A stretch of DNA of 59,165 bases from Akkermansiaceae bacterium UBA1315 (lineage in GTDB: Bacteria; Verrucomicrobiota; Verrucomicrobiia; Verrucomicrobiales; Akkermansiaceae). Of this stretch, positions 16,563 through 25,316 are shown in pieces; within the stretch, counting starts at the first letter, position 1, and each line of letters opens with the position of its first letter. The notes beneath the pieces are model-generated. The model did not search any database. It saw only the letters and a program-made list of their open reading frames with translations, and was not told the DNA's origin. The DNA lies in assembly GCA_002307065.1 (NCBI GenBank), contig DBTN01000035.1, positions 1 through 59,165 of the forward strand, given 5' to 3'. A program made the translations under genes and the position numbers.

Positions 16563-18284
16563 CTATTTAAAAAGCGTATCGACCCCCATGGCGGATTTTC
16601 GGAGGAATTTCGGCATCGATTTGGGATCGCGGGGCTTGAAGGCCCGGTAGGCGAAACCGAGGAGATGCAGGGTGAAAAGATGATCGATCAACCGGTAGCC
16701 GCGTTTCCGGCGGAGGACCAGTCGGCTGGCCCAAGCGAGTGTCCGGCGTTTGACGTGGAAGGGCTCAAAGGAAAGTTTGATTCGGTAGCGCTGCCGGACG
16801 GACCGTGGCCATTTTTCTTTGTAGGATTTTTTCGCCGCTTTGATCGAATCGGTCAGCTCTTCATCGAACGGCAGGAAATAATATCTTCGCGCCAAGAGAA
16901 TCAGCGTGAAAAGGTCCCGCATGTGCTCGATGTCATCGACCGGCAATCCGGTTTGCTCGGCGAGTTCGATCATCCGAGGGAATCGTTGGATCGCCTCTTC
17001 TCCTGCGTTGAGCGCTTCGGCGAAGTCCGGAATGAAATGGCGGTGGATCTTGCGAACGGCGTGATTGATGAAAAGCGAATCCCAATAGATATGCAAAAGC
17101 GGCGGAATGCGGACCCGGCGGAAGAATAACTTCTGCCGGGCAAATGGCAGGATATAGTATAACTCTTCGATGACTTGATCCGAATGACGGAGGAGTTCCA
17201 GAACCGGTCCTCCGCGATCTTTGCCAAAGAGATGGCCGAGGAGGGTGGTGAGTGATTCTTGGTTTTTGAAAATGCCGATGGCTGTCGCGACGTTGATACG
17301 GATCCAAATATCGCGTTGGTTTTCCTCAAGAAATGCGAGGCGCCGGAAGCGATGCCAGCCACCGGTTTGGCACCAGACGGACATGCCGATCACGTTTTCC
17401 GCCGATTGAAGTTCGCGGGCGAAACGTTCACAGTCACCTCCGATAAACGCGGGGAATTCGCCCGCGCCTTCGTATTCGCGGCGGGCTTGAAGCTCGATGA
17501 TTTTACGATGTTTGATCCGGAAAAACGCCCGGTTCAAAGGAAGGTGACGGAAAAAGTCGCTCTCGCCGTGTTTCATGGAAACGACGAAATTCGGTGAGTC
17601 GACCCCCTCCAACGCGGCGGAAAGCGTGCGGCGATGCCAGATGAGGTCGCCGATCCGATGGGCGCCCACGGTCCACGTCCGCAGGATCAGCAGCTTATTT
17701 CGCGATTCGAATTCCGGCAGGATATGTCGGAGCAAACGATTCGTTTCGCGTGTCGTCCGCAGGTGCAGGCGGGTGCGGATCGGGTCGCGGACATCGTTGC
17801 CGTCGCTTTCACCAATCCGTAAGATCAATCCGGAAAGTTGGGGGAAATCATCGAGGATTCCGGTGATCAGATTTTGATAATACGTTTCCAGAACGACTGG
17901 GTTGTCCCCGAGCGCGGCAGTCACCGCGGGCGTCGACGGCAGGACGTCGGTGGTGAGGAAAATTTTCAATCCGAACTCATCGTGGAGAAGGTCGAATAGT
18001 TTCGAAAACTCCTCGCGAAAGACCGCGATGCGTTCGGCGATTTCGGGTTCGTGGAGCGGATGGGGCGCGAGGTGCGCCAGGTCATCAAGCGTCACCGCGT
18101 TGTAGCCGAGGCGGGTGATTTCTTTTGCGAATCGGCGGAGATCCTCGGCGATGAGGTCCCACTGGGCCCGCCGTTCGGGATCGGTTCGCAGATGGGGGAA
18201 GGGGATTTTCGACCAGTTCACCCGTTGTTTTTTTTCGTAACCTCGAAAAAACGGGCCGATGGCATCGATGAGAAAAAGTTCCAT
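16563..18284 (-). CDS. Uncharacterised TIM-barrel-like protein, possibly a glycosidase-related family
   Basis: 573 residues from the ATG of MELFLIDAIG. I do not recognise a named family with certainty. Segments such as RLGYNAVTLDDLAHL, LKIFLTTDVLPST, LSGLILRIGESDGND, NKLLILRTWTVGAHRIGDL and VIGMSVWCQTGGW have the spacing of successive beta/alpha units of a TIM barrel; the acidic ends (GESDG, GGDCERF) recall glucuronidase-type glycoside hydrolases. The C-terminal 200 residues are basic and helical. No signal peptide, so it should be cytoplasmic. It lies 50 bp upstream of hprK and downstream of glgB on the same strand, which fits carbohydrate metabolism, but substrate and activity are not shown. 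Confidence 0.7.
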   Translation of the reverse strand: MELFLIDAIGPFFRGYEKKQRVNWSKIPFPHLRTDPERRAQWDLIAEDLRRFAKEITRLGYNAVTLDDLAHLAPHPLHEPEIAERIAVFREEFSKLFDLLHDEFGLKIFLTTDVLPSTPAVTAALGDNPVVLETYYQNLITGILDDFPQLSGLILRIGESDGNDVRDPIRTRLHLRTTRETNRLLRHILPEFESRNKLLILRTWTVGAHRIGDLIWHRRTLSAALEGVDSPNFVVSMKHGESDFFRHLPLNRAFFRIKHRKIIELQARREYEGAGEFPAFIGGDCERFARELQSAENVIGMSVWCQTGGWHRFRRLAFLEENQRDIWIRINVATAIGIFKNQESLTTLLGHLFGKDRGGPVLELLRHSDQVIEELYYILPFARQKLFFRRVRIPPLLHIYWDSLFINHAVRKIHRHFIPDFAEALNAGEEAIQRFPRMIELAEQTGLPVDDIEHMRDLFTLILLARRYYFLPFDEELTDSIKAAKKSYKEKWPRSVRQRYRIKLSFEPFHVKRRTLAWASRLVLRRKRGYRLIDHLFTLHLLGFAYRAFKPRDPKSMPKFLRKSAMGVDTLFK

Positions 18285-18362
18285 GGTCAAAGCTCAGTCG
18301 CACCAGACCCGAGGAACGCGCTCCAAACCAGATCGCTCCTTTGACGAATTCGTCACTGAGTT

Positions 18363-18391
18363 GAAAAAGCGGCACCCGGGCGTGGGTGCCG
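18363..18391 (-). terminator. Terminator of glgB
   Basis: Inverted repeat CGGCACCC / GGGTGCCG with a 6-nt loop, followed on the minus strand by C-TTTTT. It lies just after the glgB stop codon and separates it from the downstream TIM-barrel gene. Confidence 0.82.
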
Positions 18392-18405
18392 GGCCGATTC
18401 CGGGA

Positions 18406-20394
18406 TCACGCTTTGCGATAGACCAATCCGCTCCGGGAGGGAGTGTAGATCCGCATCAGTCCGTCTTCGGAAACCGGGTAATCAAAGCTTGGATCCACTC
18501 GGCCGTGACCGCCGAATTCGACCGCATCGGTATCCAGCACCAGCTTGCGCGTTTCCAAGCCGGGCACGTGGAAGGGATATCCGAAGGCGGATTGATCGAC
18601 GGAAAAATTCAGTGCGAAAATCAGATTCGCCCGCTCGGCGACGAGGGTTTTACGTTCGTGATCGAGATAGAGAAGCTGTGCGGGCGGCGAGGAAAGCAGC
18701 CGGGTTTCGCGGGCGAGATCGACCAAGGCGTGATCGAATTTCGCGAGCATGGGATATTTCAAATCCGGGTTATCGACGAGCGACCACTGGCGGCGGCAGT
18801 AATGATAAGACCAGCCATTTCCTTCACGAGGAAAATCCAGCCATTCGGGATGGCCGAATTCATTTCCCATAAAGTTCAGCCAACCTTCGCCGCCGAATGC
18901 CAGGGTGGTGAGACGAATCATCTTGTGCAGGGCCATCGCACGATCGATCACCGGGTCGGGATCCTTCACGGTCATGTGATGGTAGATGTTTTCCCCCATC
19001 ATCCGAAAGGCCAGCGTCTGATCGCCGACGAGCGCCTGATCGTGGCTTTCGGCATAAGCGATCGTCGGTTCGCCATATCTGCGATTGGTAAGGACGCCCC
19101 AGATTTCGCCGACGTCCCAGTCTTCATCACGGCGTTCTTTCAACAGCTTGATCCAGTAGTCGGGGATGCCCATGGCCAGCCGGTAGGAAAATCCGAGTCC
19201 GCCGTCTTCGACCGGTTTGCACAATCCCGGCATGCCTGACATATCTTCGGCAATGGCGATCGCACCCGGTTTGAATTCATGGATGAGCTGTGAGGCGAGT
19301 TGAAGATAAAGAATCGCATCCGGATCGGCGTCGCTGCCGAAATAGTCATCATAACTTCCGAATGCCTTGTCGCCGCGAGAGTAATAAAGCATCGACGTCA
19401 CCCCATCAAAACGGAATCCGTCGAATCGGAATTCCTCCAGCCAGTAACGGATGTTCGAGAGTAGGAACTGGCGGACTTCCGGGCGGCCGTAGTTAAAGCA
19501 TTTCGAGTCCCACTGGGGATGGTCTCCGAGCGGTCCTTGGTGGAAATACTGGTTTTCCGATCCGTCGAAATCATTCAGTCCTTCCGCCGTGTTTTTCACT
19601 GCGTGGGAATGGACGATGTCGAGCAGCACCGCGATGCCGAGTCCGTGCGCGGTATCGATCAGATATTTCAAATCCTCCGGAGTGCCGAATCGCGAGCACG
19701 GAGCGAAAAAGGAGGAGACGTGATAACCGAACGATCCATAATACGGATGCTCCTGAACCGCCATCAGTTGGATCGTGTTATAACCGGCGGCCTGCACACG
19801 CGGCAGGATTTGGTCGGCGAATTCGCGGTAACTGTGAAGCCGCGGTTCCTCGCCGGACATGCCGACGTGGGTTTCATAGATCAGTGGCTCGGTGATGGTC
19901 GCGGGGTCGAAGGCGTTTTGCCAAACGTACGGCACCGGCGGGTTCCAAATTTGCCCGCTGTAGTCGTTGCTTGCCGGGTCTTGCACCGCGCGGCGGATGC
20001 ACGCCGGAATCCGGTCGCGGCGTGACCCATTGGCACCGACGATGTGCAATTTGACCCGCTGTCCGTGGGAAAGCGCATCGGCCGGAAGCCGCAATTGCCA
20101 GACGCCACCGCCTGCGGGCGCGAGCGGATTCGCGTCCCGGTTCCAGAAATTAAAGTCACCGATCAACGAAACGGATTTCGCCGCAGGTGCCCATTCGCGG
20201 ATCATCCATTGGGAAGCGGGTGCTTGAAAATGGATGCCGGTGAACTTGTGACCGGTCGCGTAGGCCGAGAGCGATCCGTAATCGTGGCGGATTTTGGAAA
20301 GGGTCTCGGAAAAGCGGGCCATCCGCTGCTCAATGGCGGCTTGGTAGGGTTCCAGCCAAGGATCGTCGCGCACAAGCTTCGGTTTCTCCGTCAT
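18406..20394 (-). CDS. glgB: 1,4-alpha-glucan (glycogen) branching enzyme, GH13_8 type
   Basis: 662 residues. I chose MTEKPKLVRDDPWLEPYQ because family members start there; a longer reading to 20610 would overlap the divergent symporter gene. CBM48 domain at about 60-170 (FQAPASQWMIREWAPAAK, SLIGDFNFWNRDANPL). Catalytic barrel with DIVHSHAVKNTAEGLND, nucleophile Asp in GFRFDGVTSMLYYSRG, acid/base Glu in AIAEDMSGMPG and the transition-state Asp in YAESHDQALVGD; all-beta C-domain ending in IYTPSRSGLVY. This is the eukaryote-like subgroup rather than the E. coli type. It creates alpha-1,6 branches in glycogen. Other glg genes are absent here. Divergent from the sodium/solute symporter, 129 bp apart. 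Confidence 0.94.
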   Translation of the reverse strand: MTEKPKLVRDDPWLEPYQAAIEQRMARFSETLSKIRHDYGSLSAYATGHKFTGIHFQAPASQWMIREWAPAAKSVSLIGDFNFWNRDANPLAPAGGGVWQLRLPADALSHGQRVKLHIVGANGSRRDRIPACIRRAVQDPASNDYSGQIWNPPVPYVWQNAFDPATITEPLIYETHVGMSGEEPRLHSYREFADQILPRVQAAGYNTIQLMAVQEHPYYGSFGYHVSSFFAPCSRFGTPEDLKYLIDTAHGLGIAVLLDIVHSHAVKNTAEGLNDFDGSENQYFHQGPLGDHPQWDSKCFNYGRPEVRQFLLSNIRYWLEEFRFDGFRFDGVTSMLYYSRGDKAFGSYDDYFGSDADPDAILYLQLASQLIHEFKPGAIAIAEDMSGMPGLCKPVEDGGLGFSYRLAMGIPDYWIKLLKERRDEDWDVGEIWGVLTNRRYGEPTIAYAESHDQALVGDQTLAFRMMGENIYHHMTVKDPDPVIDRAMALHKMIRLTTLAFGGEGWLNFMGNEFGHPEWLDFPREGNGWSYHYCRRQWSLVDNPDLKYPMLAKFDHALVDLARETRLLSSPPAQLLYLDHERKTLVAERANLIFALNFSVDQSAFGYPFHVPGLETRKLVLDTDAVEFGGHGRVDPSFDYPVSEDGLMRIYTPSRSGLVYRKA

Positions 20395-20523
20395 CGCGAT
20401 CAAGGTGCCGCTTTCCTCTTTCGCCGCAAAGCGAAATCCATCGCGGAAAAACCGACGGTTGAGGCGTTTTTCCAGCTCAAGCCTTTGCTTGTCTGCGGCA
20501 CCGGTTCTGTCGAGACTGCGGGC

Positions 20524-22140
20524 ATGTCGGAGTTCGGGTTGGATTTTTTCATCGTCGGTATCTATTTCACCGTAATCATCGGGATCGGGCTTTACGCCTC
20601 GCGTGGCCAAAAAACGATGGAGTCATACGCGCTGGGCGACCGGTCGATGCCGTGGTGGGCGGTTCTCGCTTCGATCCTCGCTTCGGAAATTTCCGCCGGA
20701 ACCTTTCTCGGAACGCCGGGTGAGGGGTTCGCAAACCGAAATTTCCTCTACGCCCAATTGGTCATCGGCACGATCCTCGCGCGGATCCTGGTGGCGGCGA
20801 TTTTCATCAAACCGTTTTATAAATACAACGTCGTCAGCATTTACGAATTCCTGGAAATCCGTTTCGGCACGCTGACGCGGCGGCTGGCCTCGTTTGTGTT
20901 CCTCCTGACCCGCTCGCTCGCCAGCGGTTCGCGGATTTTCATCGCGGCGATTCTGTTGGTCCTGGGTTGGGAAGTGATGCATCCGGAATTCCTGACGATG
21001 CCACCTGCGGAAAGATTCCGGCAGGAAATGATCATCTACGCCGGCGCGGTGATTCTCATCACCACCCTGACGGCGGTTTACACGACCTTCGGCGGGATCA
21101 AGGCGGTCGTCTGGACGGATTTGATCCAGGTTTCGCTGATGTTCGGCGCGGCGATCTACGTGTTTTTCTGGCTGCTGGATCAAACCGGTGGCATCAGCGC
21201 GCTCACCACCTCCATCCAGAAACCGGTCGCCATCGATCTCGGAATGCGCGAAGGGCAATCGATCCGGCAATCGATCAAATTCATTCTCGAACAGGAATAT
21301 ACGCTCTGGGCCGCCCTGCTCGGCTCGATCTTCACCACCCTCGCAACCCACGGCACCGATCAGGACATGGTCCAGCGGATGTTGACATCGAAGGACGCGA
21401 AACGCGGCCAACGCGCCGTCATCGTTTCCGGCTTGGTCGATCTGCCGGTCGTCATCGGCTTCCTTTGCGTCGGGATCTTGATTTGGAAATTTTACGAACT
21501 TAATCCCGACCGCGCCCCCCGCAACGGGGCGGACATTTTCCCGTGGTTTATGATCCACGATTTGAAACCGGGTCTGCGCGGATTGATCGCCGCCGGGCTT
21601 TTCGCGACCGCGATGGGCTCACTCTCCACCGCCCTCAACGCCCTCGCGACGACGTTTACGAAAGACTGGTATGTCGGCGTGTTCCGCCCTCAATCGACTT
21701 CTCGTGAACAAATGAAAGCCGCGCGCATTTCGACGGTCGTCTTTTCGATCATCCTCGCCGGGATCGGCGTCGGCACCGCTTTCGTAAAACTGAAAAATCC
21801 GGAACTGCGGATTATCCCGATCGTGTTAGGATCTTTCGGCTACACCTACGGATCGCTGCTCGGCGTTTTCCTCGTCGGCATGCTGACGAAAAACCGGGGA
21901 AATTGCGGCGGAAACCTGATCGCGATGCTCACCGGGTTTTTTGTCGTCGGCCTGCTGACCGATTTGCCGAACGACGTCTGGAAAATGATTTCGGGCACGC
22001 CGCTCTACCAAAATCCAGAGTGGCTGCCGATGATCGCCTTCACTTGGCGCATCATGGCGGGCACCTTGGTGACCGTCGGAGTGGCGCTTTGTTTCAAGCG
22101 TAAACCGGTTCTCGCTGACCCGATCTCAAACGCAATTTGA
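20524..22140 (+). CDS. Sodium:solute symporter (SSS family)
   Basis: 538-residue inner-membrane transporter with about 13 hydrophobic segments. The start MSEFGLDFFIVGIYFTVIIG is directly the first helix; the long upstream extension only shadows glgB. The N-terminal block ESYALGDRSMPWWAVLASI with SAGTFLGTPGEGF is characteristic of SSS transporters, and FATAMGSLSTALNALATTF includes the conserved helix-8 serine region used for sodium binding. The family moves sugars, amino acids, vitamins or myo-inositol with sodium. The glycogen-enzyme neighbour hints at a sugar, without proof. It ends in a basic tail after the last helix. Confidence 0.9.
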   Translation: MSEFGLDFFIVGIYFTVIIGIGLYASRGQKTMESYALGDRSMPWWAVLASILASEISAGTFLGTPGEGFANRNFLYAQLVIGTILARILVAAIFIKPFYKYNVVSIYEFLEIRFGTLTRRLASFVFLLTRSLASGSRIFIAAILLVLGWEVMHPEFLTMPPAERFRQEMIIYAGAVILITTLTAVYTTFGGIKAVVWTDLIQVSLMFGAAIYVFFWLLDQTGGISALTTSIQKPVAIDLGMREGQSIRQSIKFILEQEYTLWAALLGSIFTTLATHGTDQDMVQRMLTSKDAKRGQRAVIVSGLVDLPVVIGFLCVGILIWKFYELNPDRAPRNGADIFPWFMIHDLKPGLRGLIAAGLFATAMGSLSTALNALATTFTKDWYVGVFRPQSTSREQMKAARISTVVFSIILAGIGVGTAFVKLKNPELRIIPIVLGSFGYTYGSLLGVFLVGMLTKNRGNCGGNLIAMLTGFFVVGLLTDLPNDVWKMISGTPLYQNPEWLPMIAFTWRIMAGTLVTVGVALCFKRKPVLADPISNAI

Positions 22141-22567
22141 ATGCCAGTTCGCGCTCTTTTTTGATCGACGAATCGCGAATCTCGGCAACGCCTTGAATCG
22201 TAACGGCCAAGCCTTTTTTTGCATTTTTTCGAATCGATGGAAATCTGCCGCCCGAGGGGCTCGCGGATTTTTGCGACAAGATTGTCACGTGCTATCCTTT
22301 TTGAAATGAGCGACTTGTGTCTTTGTGAGCGGGCTTTGCTCTCCCGATACTTCGGAAGATCGAAGTAATTTTAGGGTCAAGTTTTTAAAAAACTTTGCTG
22401 TGGAACCCTTGTGGAATACGGCGGATCGCGCCGGTCTGTTAGAGCGATTTTAAAAACTTTGCCCCGCGCGATTTCGGCGGCGCATGCTTTGGGTCGAGCG
22501 GCGATCGCTCCTTCCGCAGAGAAGGGGATCGACCCCTCTGACCCAACAATTTCTTGAATCAATAATA
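22141..22567 (+). promoter_or_regulatory. dnaA upstream region with origin-like features
   Basis: 427 bp without a gene. Two AT-rich direct repeats with the core TTTTAAAAACTTTGC lie at 22381-22398 and 22446-22463. Two TGTGGA hexamers (22399-22404 and 22410-22415), 11 bp apart, match six positions of the reverse DnaA box TGTGGATAA but continue AC and AT. A hairpin in the probable leader is built from GGGTCGA (22491-22497) and TCGACCC (22529-22535), with an inner stem CCTTC/GAAGG. These could serve dnaA autoregulation or replication initiation; no full consensus DnaA box is present. Confidence 0.4.
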
Positions 22568-23998
22568 ATGGAACCGGCGGAAGCGACAATGCAGGAGAGT
22601 GAGACTGAGAATTCCCGTTATGAGGTAGCGGTCGATGGCCGTGGTTGGGATGATGTTTGTGAAACTCTCCGCGCGATGGTCAGCAATGATGCGTTCCAGC
22701 GTTGGTTCCGGGCTGCGGAGTGGCTCGGTTGCGAAGACGGCGTCGCGTCAGTCGCCGTGCCGGGGGAAATTCACCAAGTTTGGATCGAAACGAATTATCT
22801 TCCTGAGTTGACCATGGCGCTCAGCGGTGTGTTCGACGAGGTCCGCGAAGTGAAAATCCTGATCAGCGAAAGCTGTCCGCTCGAAGCCGACGGAAGCAAA
22901 CCGGTCGGCGAAGCGAATGCCAAACCGGTCAAGGCCGCCGCGCTCGAAGGCGAGGCACTCGAAAAACGGATCAAAGGCGCAGGCCTCAATCCCGCGTTCA
23001 CTTTTTCCAGTTTCGTCGTCGGCGCCAATAGCCAGTTCGCCCACGCCGCTTGTGAAGCGGTCGCGAAAAAATCCGGTGTCGGTTACAATCCTCTCTTCAT
23101 CTACGGTGGCCCCGGTTTGGGAAAAACCCACCTCATGCAGGCCGTCGGCCACGAGCTGCTGCGCCGCCACCCGGGCGCGCGGGTCATCTACATGACTTGC
23201 GAAAAATTCACCAACGAGTTCATCGATTCCGTCCGCCGCGGCGACATCGAAAAATTCCGCCGCCGCTACCGGTCGACGGATGTGCTGCTCATCGATGACG
23301 TCCAATTCCTCGCGGGCAAAGACCGGTCGCAGGAAGAATTTTTCCACACCTTCAACACGCTGCTCGACGGCCGCAACCAAGTCGTCCTCACCTGCGATCG
23401 CCCGGCGTGCGAGATCAAGAGCCTCGAACCCCGTCTCATTTCCCGCTTCGAATGCGGCCTCACCGTCGAGATGCAGCCGCCGCAAATGGAAACCCGGATG
23501 GCGATTCTCAAAAAGAAATCCGCCGACTGGAAAGTCCGCGTCGATGAGTCCGTGCTGTCGTTTCTTGCCGAAAAAATCCGCACGAACGTCCGCCGTCTCG
23601 AAGGCGCGCTGATGCGGGTCGCCACCTACGCCTCGCTCGCCGGGGAAAGCGTGACGGTCGAAAAAGTCGAGCACCTGCTCCGCGATCTCATCCGGGAAGA
23701 AGCCAGCCGCCAAGTCAGCATCGACGCGATTCAAAAAGCCGTCGCCGAACATTTCGACGTCCGCCTCGCCGACATGACCAGCCGCCGCCGCCCGGCCAGC
23801 ATCGCCTTTCCCCGTCAGGTCGCGATGTATCTCAGCCGCACCTTGACCAAAGGATCGCTCATGGAAATCGGCGAAGCCTTCGGCGGCCGCGACCACGGCA
23901 CCGTCATCCACGCCTGCAAAAAGGTGAACGAACGCATCGACCAAGAATCCGAAATCAAAGCCGCCGTCGCGAGAATCGAGTCGCAACTGCGGCGGTAA
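22568..23998 (+). CDS. dnaA: Chromosomal replication initiator DnaA
   Basis: 476 residues starting MEPAEATMQESE. Domain I at about 20-100 (WDDVCETLRAMVSNDAFQRW), a linker, then the AAA+ domain from about 140: FSSFVVGANSQFAHAA, Walker A YGGPGLGKTHLMQ, VIYMTCEKFTNEFIDSVRRG, Walker B LLIDDVQFLAGKD and sensor motifs. Domain IV contains VARQ-type region RQVAMYLSRTLTKGSLMEIG and the DnaA-box-binding signature GGRDHGTVIHACKKV. It binds DnaA boxes and melts the origin. Its last 42 bp are repeated, with mostly silent changes, at 25014-25055 beyond the RhuM gene, so the present 3' end may derive from an integration event. dnaN lies 18.6 kb downstream, beyond the accessory island. Confidence 0.97.
   Translation: MEPAEATMQESETENSRYEVAVDGRGWDDVCETLRAMVSNDAFQRWFRAAEWLGCEDGVASVAVPGEIHQVWIETNYLPELTMALSGVFDEVREVKILISESCPLEADGSKPVGEANAKPVKAAALEGEALEKRIKGAGLNPAFTFSSFVVGANSQFAHAACEAVAKKSGVGYNPLFIYGGPGLGKTHLMQAVGHELLRRHPGARVIYMTCEKFTNEFIDSVRRGDIEKFRRRYRSTDVLLIDDVQFLAGKDRSQEEFFHTFNTLLDGRNQVVLTCDRPACEIKSLEPRLISRFECGLTVEMQPPQMETRMAILKKKSADWKVRVDESVLSFLAEKIRTNVRRLEGALMRVATYASLAGESVTVEKVEHLLRDLIREEASRQVSIDAIQKAVAEHFDVRLADMTSRRRPASIAFPRQVAMYLSRTLTKGSLMEIGEAFGGRDHGTVIHACKKVNERIDQESEIKAAVARIESQLRR
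23957..23998 (+). repeat. dnaA 3'-end segment, left copy of a 42-bp direct repeat
   Basis: Encodes KAAVARIESQLRR and the stop codon. The right copy is at 25014-25055, on the far side of the RhuM gene. They share the last 13 coding bases before the stop exactly; most differences elsewhere are silent. Confidence 0.85.
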
Positions 23999-24013
23999 AG
24001 CCGCCCTGGGGGT

Positions 24014-25014
24014 ATGAGCGAACTGGTTCTTTACACTTCAGACGACGGCCGAACGCGTCTTGATTTGCGAGTGGATGGCCAAACGGTTTGGCTCACCCAG
24101 CTTGAGATTGCGGAGCTTTTCCAGACGACCAAACAAAACGTCAGTCTTCATGCGAAAAATATCTTCGCCGATTCGGAACTAGCGGAAAGTTCAGTTGTCA
24201 AGGAATCCTTGACAACTGCCGCTGATGGGAAGCGCTACAAGACTCAGCTCTACAATCTCGATCTCATCCTCGCCATCGGCTATCGCGTTCGTTCGCCGCG
24301 TGGTGTCCAGTTCCGAAAATGGGCCACGTCCCATCTCCGCGAATTCCTCGTCAAAGGATTCGTCATGGACGATCAGCGTCTCAAGAATCCCGGCGGCTGG
24401 GATTACTTCGACGAATTGCTCGAGCGCATTCGCGAAATCCGGGCGTCTGAAAAACGTTTTTACCAAAAAGTCCGCGACCTTTTTGCACTGAGCAGCGATT
24501 ACCAATCCCGCGAAAAAGAGACGCAGCTTTTCTTCGCTGAAGTTCAAAACAAGCTGATCTTCGCCGTCACTGGCCACACCGCCGCTGAACTCGTTGTTGT
24601 TCGTTCTGACGAAACCGCTCCGAATATGGGATTGCTCGCCTTCGGCGGTTCGCGTGTCCGCAAGCAAGACGTGATCGTTGCGAAAAATTATCTTACGGAA
24701 GACGAAATCGACACCCTCAACCGTTTGGTGGTGATCTTCCTCGAACAGGCCGAACTCCGCGCCAAAAAGCAAAAGGCTCTCACTCTCGATTACTGGCGCA
24801 GCCAAGTCGACCGGATGCTGGCCTCCATGATCAACCGGTTCTCGATGGCCTCGGCACGATCAGCAATCCGTCGATGAAAACCATCGTTCAAGGACGTTAC
24901 GAAACGTTCGATGCCCACCGGCGCAACTTTGAAGCACAACAAGCCGACGCCGAAGATTTACAATCCATCGAAGCCCTCGAAAAGGATCTGAAGCGAAAAG
25001 GTGGCCGTGCTTAA
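24014..25014 (+). pseudogene. RhuM-family (virulence protein) gene, frameshifted near its 3' end
   Basis: Open from MSELVLYTSDDGRTRLDLRV through the usual RhuM blocks (VWLTQLEIAELFQTTKQNVS, LDLILAIGYRVRSPRG, RKWATSHLREFLVKGF, WDYFDELLERIREIRASEKR). At about 24828 one base is missing: the frame runs out into MINRFSMASARSAIRR and stops at 24877, whereas the -1 base-corrected frame continues NDQPVLDGLGTISNPSM through FDAHRRNFEAQQADAEDL to a stop at 25014, exactly the expected family C-terminus. The intact domain may still be made as a 287-residue protein with a changed tail. RhuM proteins occur on pathogenicity and mobile islands; function unclear. It starts 15 bp after the dnaA stop and is bracketed by the duplicated dnaA end. 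Confidence 0.85.
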
Positions 25015-25055
25015 AAACCGCCGTCGCCCGCATCGAATCCCAACTGCGGCGGTGA
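25014..25055 (+). repeat. Second copy of the dnaA 3' end
   Basis: Reads KTAVARIESQLRR-stop in one frame and begins at the last base of the restored RhuM stop codon. It differs from the genuine dnaA end at about six positions, all silent but one (Ala to Thr), so it looks like the end of a dnaA allele under selection rather than random decay. Confidence 0.85.
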
Positions 25056-25062
25056 AATCGCC

Positions 25063-25196
25063 ACCCAAGGAGCGGCGATCTCCGAATCGCCGTTTTCTTT
25101 TCACCCTCCCGAATTCTCCGCACCGGTTTTTCCCCCATCCCCCGGGCCCTATTCGGCGCTTTGGAAGTTTCATCTTTCCGCAGACTTCCTGTCTGA
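25063..25196 (+). repeat. 134-bp intergenic repeat, copy 1, containing a terminator
   Basis: 131 of 134 bases match copy 2 at 26744-26877. It contains a rho-independent terminator at 25073-25101 (CGGCGAT, loop CTCCGA, ATCGCCG, then TTTTCTTTT) and ends in a stretch TTTCATCTTTCCGCAGACTT. Bases 25197-25316 hold an AT-rich TTTTAAAATATAAT element and no gene. Confidence 0.93.
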
Positions 25197-25316
25197 GAGC
25201 ATTTTAAAATATAATCCTGGCCCCACGCATTTCGATACCTGGAGAGTTGTCTCCGAGCTTCGGGGTGTATCTAGTCCTTCTCGAATCCATCTTGATCTTC
25301 CGAACGATTTCCACGA

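Noticed and set aside
22491..22545. Possible tRNA or tRNA remnant before dnaA (GGGTCGA...GATCGACCCC...GACCC)
   Set aside because: The T-arm loop would have only five bases and no anticodon arm fits; better read as leader hairpins.
22748..23986. 412-codon antisense frame inside dnaA
   Set aside because: Mirror frame of a GC-rich conserved gene; the DnaA protein accounts for the sequence.
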